The position numbers and the translations under genes were made by a program. DNA of 64,000 nt. Origin: Sipunculus nudus (Eukaryota > Annelida > Sipuncula > Golfingiida > Sipunculidae). The stretch's first letter is position 1. Every line of letters begins with the position of its first letter. Under the pieces are notes generated by a model, which was not told the DNA's origin, did not search any database, and saw only the letters and a program-made list of their open reading frames with translations. The DNA lies in assembly GCA_026874595.1 (NCBI GenBank), contig CM049312.1, forward strand, positions 80,310,929-80,374,928, read 5' to 3'. Below are positions 54,930-64,000 of the stretch, in pieces.

Positions 54930-56300
54930 CAGGAATATATGAAAAATTATTACAGATGTATACTGAATGCAAAATAATAATACAGGTACATCTCACTAAT
55001 GGCAAATTCTTGAACTGAATTGAGTATTGAACCAATTATTTTTAATCCATGTACAGCTGTTTTTATATAGCCACAGAGAGCAAAATATCCAGGATTGTAA
55101 CATTGCCACGTATGATAAATAATTTAAATTATAATTCTAATTTTTTAAAGCTTTTAAAAACATTCTTGTCAATATTAACCAGAGATAACCTGAAATCTAA
55201 ATGTCTATTGACATGATGTAATAGGTGGTGATAAACTGGTGCCAGGCTAGATGTAACTGCTTCAAACAGATAACATATATGGTAAAATGAATCAATTCAA
55301 TCTCCATAATTCAGCCAAAAATCATTCATGTGGTACCATTAAAGACAATTATTATAAGAATTATTGTTGGGATTATTCTTGTAAATTATTAAACAAATTG
55401 GCTTTATCGGCTTCAGTTGAAATTTTTTTTGCATATTTATAATTCATATAGTAAGATACAGCAAATTGGCTAAGTTCAGTTTCCCGTTACTCAGCCAAAA
55501 AGCATCAAACTTGAATTATCTGAGGATAATTAATGTGTAAGATTTAAGATTTTGCCCAGTGGTTTCTGAGAAGATCTTTGTAGCCACTGAGCTAAAATTG
55601 GCTGTTATTGCATATGACCGAATACAGCTTGCAATGCCATACCTCAGCCAAAAGTCTCTGAACAGAGACCGGTTGAACAATTCAGAAAGCACTACCCTAG
55701 GATCATTTCTGTTCGATATTAAACAATTTGGCCATATGTTTGCAGAGAAGAATTTTTTTTGTTACCCTCAGTATAATATAGACACTGATGACCCCCGTAC
55801 AAAAAATACCAATGCAGGTGGCGCCACTAATATCTCAATTTCGGATATGACTCATGTGACCAACATTGCCATAAAACTTGGTGATGCTTGCTCCAGCCGT
55901 TTCTGAGATTGAAATTTTTGTATGCTTTTTTTTTGGCAGATGACTAAATTCAATTTCCTGTAACTCGGCAAAAAATCATCAAACTGGAACCATTCGAACA
56001 AATGTGAGAGAGACTGTTTCTGGGATTATTTCTGACAATTTGGCTGGACTTTTTCCGAGAAGAAGACTATAAAGGTTTTCAAGCTTTTTCCCTATAAAAT
56101 CAATGTAAATGCAGAGAGCCATAAAATAAACAAAACCTGATAAAGTTTTTTAGATGACCGTTTTTTTGCATATAGTTTGGTGATGCTAGCTCCAGCTATT
56201 TTCGAGATAGTTTGGGTTAACGTACAGACGACGCACGAAGCACACCGCATGACGGACGATGCTGCACTATCGCATAAGCTCACAGGTTCGCTAAAAATCT
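54930..56300 (+). repeat. Composite dispersed repeat, copy 2 (3' part)
   Basis: Matches 10560-11957 nearly throughout: 'tgaatgcaaaata.taatacagg', 'aatctaaatgt', 'gataaactggtgccaggctagatgta', 'agcactaccctaggatcattt', 'ggtggcgccactaat', and the tail 'cgtacagacgacg...' then 'cgcataagctcacaggttcgctaa'. It begins just beyond the decayed LINE. The frame at 55559-55906 is a repeat by-product. Confidence 0.7.
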
Positions 56301-56924
56301 GTAAATGCAATTAATCATTCTAAAACAGGATAAACGTATTTCTAAATTGACATTCAAAACATTTTAATCATTAGTATACCTTTTATAAGACTGATCATAT
56401 TAAAATTTACAGCTAAACAGAAAATATAGAATACAGAACACTTGCATTAATCTACCAGAACTTAATCCATGATTCTAAATTGCCTCAACATATATTAGGT
56501 AATAGCTAATTATGTATACAAATGTATTTATTTTTTACCCTAGAAAATCTAATAACATAATAAATATCAAAGAATTCAGATTCAGAATTCACAATTCTTA
56601 ATTGTGCCTTTATTTATCCATAATTTGGCTCATATATTATCAATTTATGCATATGATGGGTTTAATTATATATTAATATATTAAAATGATTTTTAAGAAA
56701 ATTGATTTCTTTAAAAATGCTACATTACCACAATATGACATTTTCTGTCTTACTCCTTGAATAACTATTTCAAGAAAGGTTTGGTATATTGGTGTGGAAA
56801 AAGCACTACAATTAAGGAAATACAATTCAAACGATAAGAATTACTGCATAATACTTGGTGGGTTTGGGTGATATGAGAATAACTGCACACCTGTGATCTC
56901 CGATCTCCCCAAGTGATCCATTCA
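56300..56924. other. AT-rich intergenic DNA
   Basis: I see no coding region, only strongly AT-rich sequence between two repeat families. Confidence 0.5.
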
Positions 56925-58140
56925 CAAGTGACCCAAGAGTCATGACGTTCAGCCGACTGACATGTTGACAATATGTCCTTGCACAGAAAACTAATTAAGA
57001 TAATATAGGCATAATCATTCATGCACATTAGCTTAAGTTCATCAAGACCCATTAGCACCCCCAATTTGATGACAATCCGACCAGCCTTTCCTGAGGAACC
57101 TGGCAATTTGTGTGTATTTTTCATTACTTCTGGGATGCTCAAACATACCCCAAAACTCTGAAAATATAGGTCACTGTGACCCAATTTCAGGTTTTGAAGG
57201 AGACTTTTCATGGACCTCCCTGGATGTCAAGTTAGAAGATTCTAGGTCCAATGGTTATAATTTTTGCCTTGTTTTGGTATCATATTTTCAAATATGCTAG
57301 TGGTGCTTATAAGCCCAATAATTCAGAGAATATTGGTGACAGAGAACTAATTCCAGGTTTCCAAGGATACTTTTGATTGACCTCCCTGTCCTGTGAACAG
57401 ACGACCATATCTTTGAAGGTCTCAAAAATAGAGGAAACAAGTGACCCGTGGGTCATGACGCTCAGCTGACTGACATGTTGACAATATGTTCTTGCACGGA
57501 CAACTAATTAAGATAATGTAGATGGCATCATTGTTCATGCATATTAGCTTAAGTTCATCAAGACCCATAAGCACAACTTATCTGATGACAAACCAACCGG
57601 CCTTTCATGAGGAATCTGGCAATTTGTGTGTATTTTGCTTTATTTCTAGGGTGCTCAAACATACCCAACAACTCCGAGAATATAGTTCACTTTGACCCAA
57701 TTTCGGGTTTCTGGGGAGAACTTTTGAGGAACTCTCAGGATGTCAAGTTAGAAGATTCTAGGCCTAAAGGTTATGATTTGTGCCCTTCTTTGGTATCAAA
57801 TTTTAAATTATTCTGAGGGGTGCTTATATTTATAAGCCCCATAGCTCAGAAAATATAGGTAACAGAGACCTGTATACATGTTTCCAAGGAGATTTTCATA
57901 GACCTCGCTGGATTTTAGGTTAGAAGATTCCAGGTCCAATGTTTATGATTTACCCTGCTTTGGTATCAAATTTTCCATTATTCTGGGGGATACTTCTGAA
58001 TCCAATAGCTTGAAGTATATGAGTAACAGAGACCTAATTCCATGTTTCCAAGGAGACTTTTCATGGGCTTCCCTGCATTTCAAGAAAGAAGATTCTAGGT
58101 CCAGAGACTACGATTTGTGCCTTGTTAACGGACAGCTGTT
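56925..58140 (+). repeat. Helentron-like repeats, two tandem starts
   Basis: Two copies of the family's 5' start occur: TGACCCAAGAGTCATGACG from 56929 and the better TGACCCGTGGGTCATGACG from 57442, each followed by 'ctcagc.gactgacatgttgacaatatg'. Bodies share 'ctggcaatttgtgtgtatttt', 'gggtgctcaaacatacccc' and 'gtcaagttagaagattctagg'. The block ends near 58140, where a coding-like remnant begins without the usual 3' hairpin. Confidence 0.65.
57442..57471 (+). repeat. Palindromic 5' start and subterminal inverted repeat
   Basis: TGACCCGTGGGTCA is a near-perfect palindrome (perfect form TGACCCATGGGTCA at 62330-62343). Six bases on, CTCAGCTGACT is the exact inverse of the AGTCAGCTGAG that precedes CTAA at the family's 3' ends. 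Confidence 0.7.
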
Positions 58141-58409
58141 TGAGGTGGTGGGGAGAACAGGTAAACGACGAAAAAGCCCGCACCAGATATTGGCCACATG
58201 TTACACATGAAGTTCGGAATGAATTGGTAGCAGCGGGCAAGCGAAAAGGTCAAAACGTTACAAATCTGATTCGGGAGGACTTTATATCGGAGGACTATGA
58301 ACAGAGAAAGAAAGCTTTGCCTATCATAAAAAGGGCACATAGTGAGGGTAAAAAATGTAAATTTGTGAAGGGCCAATTATTTGTACAGGGTGAAATAATC
58401 CTTTTGTGA
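58140..58409 (+). pseudogene. LINE ORF1-like fragment
   Basis: An open stretch contains NLIREDFISEDYEQRKKALP, then KRAHSEGKKCKFVKGQLFVQ. It resembles the C-terminal part of LINE ORF1 proteins, where a fixed pattern 'eDfs..vr..Rk.l.p.lk.a...gk.a.l..dkLii.g' ends the protein. It begins directly where the Helentron-like repeat stops and ends at TGA. It is isolated, so I treat it as a transposon remnant. Confidence 0.45.
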
Positions 58410-58826
58410 GAATTATCTGACAGAATTTAACAGAACTAGTTGTACACCCATGAGCCTGCCCCTGTCACTCTTTATGCATGTAAATACGCCGTCAGAGCTC
58501 CACCTGACACCTGCCGTTTGGCTCGCGTGGCATGGAGAACACGTGACCTGGACACCATGGATTGCAATTCTTTTACTCTGTGTTCATTTAGCCTCGGCTG
58601 AAACTGCACAATACAAAGTTTTCGCTCCAGCGCTTGAAAAGAGATTAGCTTTGTGATTTCGCTGACAAAGCCTGAAGCAAGTTTAGTTGTGACTGTGTTT
58701 ATGAATCGCTGTCTAGTGAATTGCTGAGGTGACATTTCGTACTGCTTTTTATATGGAATAAGCAAGGATATATACTATGAGCTTGTCAAAACAGAAGGAA
58801 TTAGGCAACATGGTCAGAATTACGAT

Positions 58827-59572
58827 ATGAACATACCATTAGTAGTAAAATGGGGTCAAAAGAGAGGCCATTATAAGAAGAAGGATTATAAGCCGATTAT
58901 GAGGAAAAATCAAATCATGTGTCCAAAAGGTAGACACTATGATGCACAACATATTGGACAGATTGGATATGAATGCAGATATAAACATGAATCGTACTTC
59001 TGGCCAGGCGAAATGAATAATGAATTTACAATAATAAGTGACAGTATTTGCAAATTTGTTAAAAATGACTAATAAAATTCTGGTACAAGCCTTTCCAGGT
59101 TTGACATTTGAAGGACTGCTACGTAAAACACAGAATAGAGTAATTAAGGCCACTGATTTTAAAATAATCATTTTTACGTGGGAACTAACGACATACAACA
59201 AAGTTCGTGTACAGTGGAGCGTTACATGTGTTTCATAAAAGAGACTGTGCAGATTGTCAGACAGAAAAACAAGACAACATTGGTTGCAGTATCCGGATAA
59301 TTCCTCGTCCATGTGATGAAGGGACTTTGTATCAGGACAAACTTTGGAACATCAATCAAATGTTCAAGGCGATGGGCAAACAGAGGTTTTGTCATATTTT
59401 GTACACATGGAGAGCCTTTTATAAATGTGAACAATGTGTGCAGCAGGTGGACTTGGAGCTCTATAGTCAAAATGATAGATTACATTTATCCAAGAAAGGT
59501 ACACTAGCATTGAAAAAATACTTGGTAGGTTCAGTGAACCAGTTTCGACGAAAGATCAATGTTAAACCATAA
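58827..59572 (+). pseudogene. SGNH-hydrolase-like pseudogene
   Basis: Three overlapping frames read in order as one protein. The first (58827-59072) ends with IISDSICKFV, a block-I-like motif with Ser in place of Gly. The second (59038-59238) has VQAFPGLTFEGLL and TDFKIIIF. The expected GTND block III lies at the next frame break (near 59180). The third (59207-59572) has IIPRPCDEGTLYQDKLWNIN, FYKCEQC and NDRLHLSKKGTLALKKYL, the block-V region with Asp-x-x-His. Similar SGNH-type proteins are common, often in many copies, in marine invertebrate genomes and may be carried by mobile elements. At least two frameshifts break it. Confidence 0.55.
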
Positions 59573-59579
59573 ATTGACT

Positions 59580-59990
59580 ACTAGTGTATCTTTGTGTGAA
59601 TAGAAATAAATACTTTTAGGACAGGGTGGTCCTCCTGGCCCTTCGGGGTCCGGAGGATGTCAGAAAAGTATAACTTTATCCAGGTCGATGGGGCTGTGCG
59701 GGACAGGCGGATTAACTTATCAATTTCGTATAGAGTAACACAAATTTGCTGTTAATGAAGGCAGTTCAGTATTTCTAAATAGTGACAGGGGCATCATCAT
59801 GTTTGCTTAATTTTTGGTCCATTGGATAAAATGAAGACTGGTGTATCTTTGTGTGAATATAAATAGTTACTTAAGTGATTGGGTGGTCCTCCTGGCCCGC
59901 AGAGTCCGGTGGATGACAGGAAAGTATAACTTTATCCTGGTCCATGGGGATGTGCGGGGCAGGCGGATTAACTTATCGTTTATGTGGATT
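59580..59990 (+). repeat. Tandem duplication, ~257-bp spacing, after the SGNH pseudogene
   Basis: The blocks 'tgtatctttgtgtgaata.aaata', 'gggtggtcctcctggcccg', 'aaagtataactttatcc' and 'ggcggattaacttatc' occur near 59584-59720 and again near 59841-59977. These could be remains of a terminal repeat of the element that carried the SGNH gene. Confidence 0.6.
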
Positions 59991-60029
59991 AATATTTGCT
60001 GTTAATTAAATCCGTGCTGTACTACTAAG

Positions 60030-60303
60030 GTAGTGTTGCACGGAGCGCATGATCATGATCCTCTTTGGTTGCACCGAAGACGATATCATCTGCAAAAGTG
60101 CTGACTCCTTGAATAGATTCAAAAATCTGGTGTACGGTTTAATGGTACACCTCTTGTGCCGAGGATATTCCGAATGGAAGTCTTAAATACTTGTACCTGC
60201 CGAAGGGCCTGTTAAACGTGCACAAACGGCTACTACTGTCATCTAATCTGAGTTGCCAGAATCCTTGTGCCGCATCTAGAAAAGTACCATACGGGTAGCC
60301 ATA
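60030..60303 (-). pseudogene. Ty3/gypsy reverse transcriptase fragment (minus strand)
   Basis: Reading the minus strand from about 60303 gives LDAAQGFWQLRLD, LCTFNRPFGRYKYLRLPFGI, a stop, then IFESIQGVSTFADDIVFGAT. These are the RT motifs of Ty3/gypsy-type elements, including the catalytic ADD. Both ends are abrupt. The fragment is a different lineage from the element at 32.8-37.7 kb, judging by wording around the catalytic loop (FADDIVFGAT against IADDILIYG). Confidence 0.75.
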
Positions 60304-60406
60304 TCGTGAGAACTACTTATATCTTATACCGAATCACTACGCACGTTTTGTACCGAGTTTGAGTGACGGTATTACTCCGCATATTAAAATAGTCATATCA
60401 CTACAG

Positions 60407-60433
60407 TGACCTTGACCTTTGACCTTGTGACCC
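60407..60433 (-). promoter_or_regulatory. Cluster of four nuclear-receptor-like half-sites
   Basis: TGACCT at 60407-60412, 60413-60418 and 60420-60425 and TGACCC at 60428-60433 all point the same way (AGGTCA on the minus strand). They give direct repeats spaced by 0, 1 and 2 bases. The one-base spacing is the DR1 pattern used by HNF4/RXR-type receptors. The function is not shown. Confidence 0.4.
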
Positions 60434-60764
60434 CAAAATAATTATGGTTCTTCCCCTGTTGGTAGGTGAGCTGTATGTGAAAGATGGAAGGTTTGGGATG
60501 AAAATTTTGGCTATAAGAATTAATTCGGGGGGGGGGGTGCTAACACACCCCGTAACTCGGAGAATTTGAGTCGCAGTGACCTAATTTCAGTTTTGCGAGG
60601 AGATCTTTTCAGAACCACTAAGACTGCATAGGGTTCAAGATCGGTTACGATTTGTGCCCTGCTAACGGACGGCCGGCAGGACGGCCGAACGGACAGACGG
60701 AAGGACGACGGACAAAGACTCATCGCTTTAGCACAGCATGACTGAAAGTCAGCTGAGCTAAAAA
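60407..60764 (+). repeat. Helentron-like repeat, 3' part with hairpin end
   Basis: Contains 'gtgacctaatttcag', 'gttacgatttgtgccctgctaacgga', a purine-rich ACGGACAGACGGAAGGACG tail (about 60690-60708), and ends with the TGACT-GAA-AGTCA hairpin plus GCTGAGCTAA at 60739-60761. Confidence 0.7.
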
Positions 60765-61184
60765 TAAATTAGATTTTGGCTGTGTAAAGGTTATATATAC
60801 TGGTAGATAGCGTAGGAGTACTTTTCCAGTGAACACAGTTTATTATATAAAATAAGAAGTAAATGGAGCTGGCGGAAAGGCTTGACCAAATATGGGTCAC
60901 TGGTATGCAAGCTTAAGTGTTTTCATTTATACCAGGGGCACTTCCAGCATGATGGGATACATGCTGGAGATTTCTCCCACCAGAAATTCAGGTCATAGAG
61001 GGGGGAAATTGACGGTTCAGTACTACCACTTATATATCGGTGTCAGCAGTGAGCTGTCGGAATTGTATGTTTTGTTTTGTTTGTGTCTGTACTTTAAATG
61101 TATAAAAACCATATCAAAATGATCAAAACTTATACTCTCTTTCAGCATAGATCTTTCATCAGTATTCTTTTTTTCCCAAAAGTT

Positions 61185-62325
61185 TTCAAATTGGTTAGCT
61201 TAAATGTTAGGGGTATAAAAATAGAAACAAACGAAGGTCAATTTTCCGATGGACGAAGTCATGTAAATGTGATGTCTTGTTTTTACAGGAAACGCATAGT
61301 ACATCTGAGATAGAAAATGTTTAGCGAAATGAATGGTATGGCACGATAGTGTACAGTCATGGACACTCCAGTAGTAGAGGCACTGCTATATTATTCAGAC
61401 ATAACCGTGCAATGAAAGATTTAGATGTTTTATATAAATCATCGGATGTAAATTATTATTAGTAAGAGTAGAAATAGAACAGAAGAAATATTATTAATTA
61501 ATCTTTACTCACCTCATATTCAGAGCTGTCAAGTCGCGTTCTATTTGCAATTGAAAGCTTTGTTAAATAAATATGTAACGTCAGATGATAATATTGTGCT
61601 AGGAGGCGATTATAACGTGGTATTGGATGAGGGTATAGATAAAAAGGGGGATCTTCAGATGAAAAAGGAAAAGTGACTGACATTATGTATACTATTATTG
61701 AGAACTTTGATCTGATTGACATTGGAGAATACGAAATCCTACAGTAAAGCGTTTTACATGGAGACAAAAAAGCGGAAAGGTAAAGTGTACATTAGACTAT
61801 TGGCTTATATGTAGAGGTTTACAAGACATAATTTTGAATGTAGATATTGTTCGTTTTGTAAAATGAGACCACAATGCCATACTCATGACAATTCAAGAAT
61901 CAGAGCAAAGTCAGGTAGGTAAAGGGGACTGGAAACTAAATAACAGTATACTTGAGGAATCCGAGTTTATACAAGAGATATCTCGAGAAAAGATAACTTG
62001 GGTTGAGGAAACGTGTAAAATAACAGACCCACAAGTGAAATGGGAAATTATCAAATATAAAATAAGAGCCTTTTGTGTGAAATACTGTAGTTAAAAGAAA
62101 GGAAACCGAGATAACAAAGAGAGCAAATTGTCTATACGGTTGAAAAAAAGAATTGTATTCTCAAATAGATGATGAAAAAAACCCAAATCAAATAGAAAAT
62201 TATAAGCAGGATATAGTGAAAATGAAAAAAACACAAGGTTTGATAACTAGATCACAGGTTAGATGGCACGAAAGAGGGAGGGAGCACAAAATATACAATA
62301 TTGGGAAAACTATTAGGAAACTTAA
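61185..62325 (+). pseudogene. L1/Tx1-like LINE ORF2 endonuclease fragment
   Basis: In broken frames the plus strand reads KLVSLNVRGI (61188 onwards), then EW.GTIVYSHG near 61340, RGTAILF near 61376, LINLYSPH near 61497, NIVLGGDYNVVLDEG near 61595, LIDI near 61716, FTWRQK near 61750 and DHNAILMTI at about 61866. These are the endonuclease motifs of L1/Tx1-type ORF2 (LNVRG, GGDFN-like, final DHNA), followed by the linker (61885-62094 and beyond) but no RT. The sequence ends abruptly at 62325, where a Helentron-like element begins. Confidence 0.75.
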
Positions 62326-64000
62326 CAAGTGACCCATGGGTCATGACGCTCAGCCGACTGACATGTTGACAGTATGTCCTTGGACAGGCAACAAATTAAA
62401 ATAATGTAGGTGACACCATTATTCATATCAAATTTCAGGGATATGGGAATCAAAGACCTAATAACAAGTGGCGCCACCAGTCTGCCAGAACTGATAAAAC
62501 CCTTCATCATTAATATGCAAGCAAGAAATCAGGGTGAAAATTCATTTGTTGTTCAAATACTGGAGCTTTTGTATTGAATTTTGTAATATTTGGGAAGAAC
62601 TTCTGAGCCCCATAGCTCAAAGGATATTGGTAACAGAGACCTAATTTCATGACGCTCAGCTGACTGGGAAGAGATTCGCAAAAGGAAATTTTATCATCTG
62701 AATGGTAGTATATACCCATTCAACTGAAGCATCAAACAGATTAACCAACAGGCCAAGATTTTTTCTGTATTTATATATCTCAGAAACCTTACAGGAAAAT
62801 ACAGGTGGCTCCACCAGTCTGCAGAAACTAATAAAAACACTTAATGGTCAATATCCATGCAAAGAATCATGGTGATCTCTGCATTGTTCAGATACTTCAG
62901 CTTTGTATCAAATTTTCCATTATTCTGAGGGATACTTCGGAGTCCTATAGCATGAAGGATATGGGTAACAGACACCTAATTTCAGGTTTCCACAGACTCT
63001 TTTCATGGGCCTCCTTGCATGACAAGAATGAAGATTCTAGGTCCAGTTTTTACAATTTGTGCCACGTTAACAGATGACAGGATCCTTAAACGTCTCAAAA
63101 ATAGAGAAAAAAAAATCGAAAAATTGATTAAAATATAGGTGGCACCACCAGTCTGCAGAAACTGATGGAACACTGCATAATCAATATCCATGCAAAGAAT
63201 CATGGTTAACTCTGCATTAGTTGTTCAGATACTTCAGCTTTTGTATCAAATTTCCCATTATTCTGAGCTGTAGTTTATGGTGCCATAGCTCAAAGGATAT
63301 GGGAAACAGAGACCAAATTTTAGGTTTCCAGGGAGACTTTTCATGGGCCTCCCTGCATGTCAAGAAACAAGATTCTAGGTTCAGTCGTTACGATTTATGC
63401 CCTGTTAACAGATGATCGCATCTTTAAGGTCTGTAAAATAGAGAATAAAAATCGAAAAGAAATCGAAAATATACACGTGGCGCCACCAGTCTGCAAAAAC
63501 TGATGAAACACTCCATGATCAATATCCATGCAAAGAATCATGGTGATCAATGCATAAGTTGTAAGATACTTGAGTTTTTTTTTATCAAATTTTTCATTAT
63601 TCTGGGGGATACTTCGGAGCCCCATAGCTTGAAGAATATGGGTAACAGAGACCTAATTTTAGGTTTCCAAGGAGATTTTTCATGGACCTCTCTGGATGTG
63701 AATTGAGAATATTCCAGGTCCAGCGTTTACGATTTGTGCCCTGTTGACAGATCACTACATCTTTTAAGGTCTCAAAAAAAAAAAGAAAAAAAAATCGTAA
63801 TAAATTTAAAAAATATAGGTTGCGCCACCAGTCTGCAGAAACTGATGGTACTCTCCATGATCAATATCAGTGCAAAGAAAAATGGTGATCAACGCATTAG
63901 TTGTTCAGATACTTGAGCTTTTGTATCAAATTTATCATTATTCTGGGGGGGGGGGGGGGGGTGTTTCTTCCGAGCCCCATAGCTTGAAGAATATGGTTAA
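62326..64000 (+). repeat. Helentron-like element with ~340-bp tandem units, runs off the window
   Basis: Starts with AAGTGACCCATGGGTCATGA at 62326, with a perfect TGACCCATGGGTCA palindrome at 62330-62343. A second partial start is at 62648. Units begin AATATCCATGCAAAGAATCA near 62852 and 63183 and again near 63522, with a diverged one near 63864, a spacing of about 331-342 bases. Each unit carries 'gattc..ggtccag.gtttacgattt' and 'ggtggc.ccaccagtctgca'. A G17 tract is at about 63944-63960. The small plus-strand frames (for example 62844-63077, 63221-63415) are repeat by-products. Confidence 0.7.
62645..63450 (+). repeat. Close copy of 42262-43060
   Basis: From GACGCTCAGCTGACTGGGAA through 'gattcgcaaaaggaaattttatc' and the next unit the sequence matches 42268 onwards with few changes. 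It is much closer than other family members, suggesting a recent common source or segmental duplication 20 kb apart. Confidence 0.7.

Noticed and set aside
56765-57211. A 148-codon minus-strand frame
   Set aside because: Most of it covers the Helentron-like repeat, and related frames elsewhere (62322-62510) are also repeat-derived with no domain.

Overview
The window looks like nuclear DNA of a marine invertebrate, most likely a mollusc or related lophotrochozoan. The reasons are: low coding density, AT-rich intergenic DNA, many long (TA)n and poly-G/poly-C tracts, GT-AG introns, and several layers of transposons (CR1-like and L1/Tx1-like LINEs, a Ty3/gypsy element, TIR elements and Helentron-like repeats). 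There is no bacterial operon structure, and I recognise no tRNA, rRNA or CRISPR. The species cannot be named from sequence alone.

Only one intact host gene can be assembled. It lies on + between about 20.6 and 27.6 kb, with four coding exons (20638-20644, 20997-21128, 25814-25976, 27498-27576) and consistent splice phases. It encodes a 126-residue SnoaL-like/DUF4440 (NTF2-fold) protein. Its 4.7-kb second intron has collected a pogo/Tigger-type TIR element and probably a second GCGC-rich element. Two other host-derived pieces are a PAN/apple-like exon (minus, about 14.0-14.2 kb) and a decayed fibrinogen-related domain (minus, about 32.26-32.76 kb).

The rest is mobile DNA and its debris. 0-1.5 kb: two small tandem arrays. 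2.87-8.66 kb: two copies of a ~430-bp repeat ending in (TA)n, flanking a 5'-truncated non-LTR retrotransposon (4.05-6.16 kb). 8.7-12 kb: a dispersed repeat with an ACGGACGACGG tail. 16.2-19.8 kb: repeats, including a ~247-bp satellite. 28-31.3 kb: an L1/Tx1-like LINE split by a ~1-kb TIR element. 32.79-37.70 kb: a Ty3/gypsy retrotransposon with ~146-bp LTRs, inactivated by stops and frameshifts, next to an older integrase fragment. 39.5-40.7 kb: a LINE ORF1 remnant and a 322-bp MITE. 41.9-46.7 kb: Helentron-like and other repeats. 46.8-54.87 kb: a nearly complete CR1-like LINE (PHD plus SGNH-esterase ORF1, endonuclease/RT ORF2) interrupted by a 3.9-kb TIR element. 54.9-64 kb: more repeats, an SGNH-hydrolase pseudogene, a minus-strand gypsy RT fragment, an L1/Tx1-like endonuclease fragment, and a ~340-bp tandem array running off the window.

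The most interesting item is the 3.9-kb TIR element (49059-52960). It appears to sit between the A and T of a CAATTG site in the LINE without a target-site duplication, and it carries traces of a spliced SWIM/SAP-like gene. This recalls Spy/ISL2EU-type transposons. The second is a Helentron-like family with a palindromic 5' start, subterminal inverted repeats, a 3' hairpin plus CTAA, and embedded nuclear-receptor-like half-site motifs.
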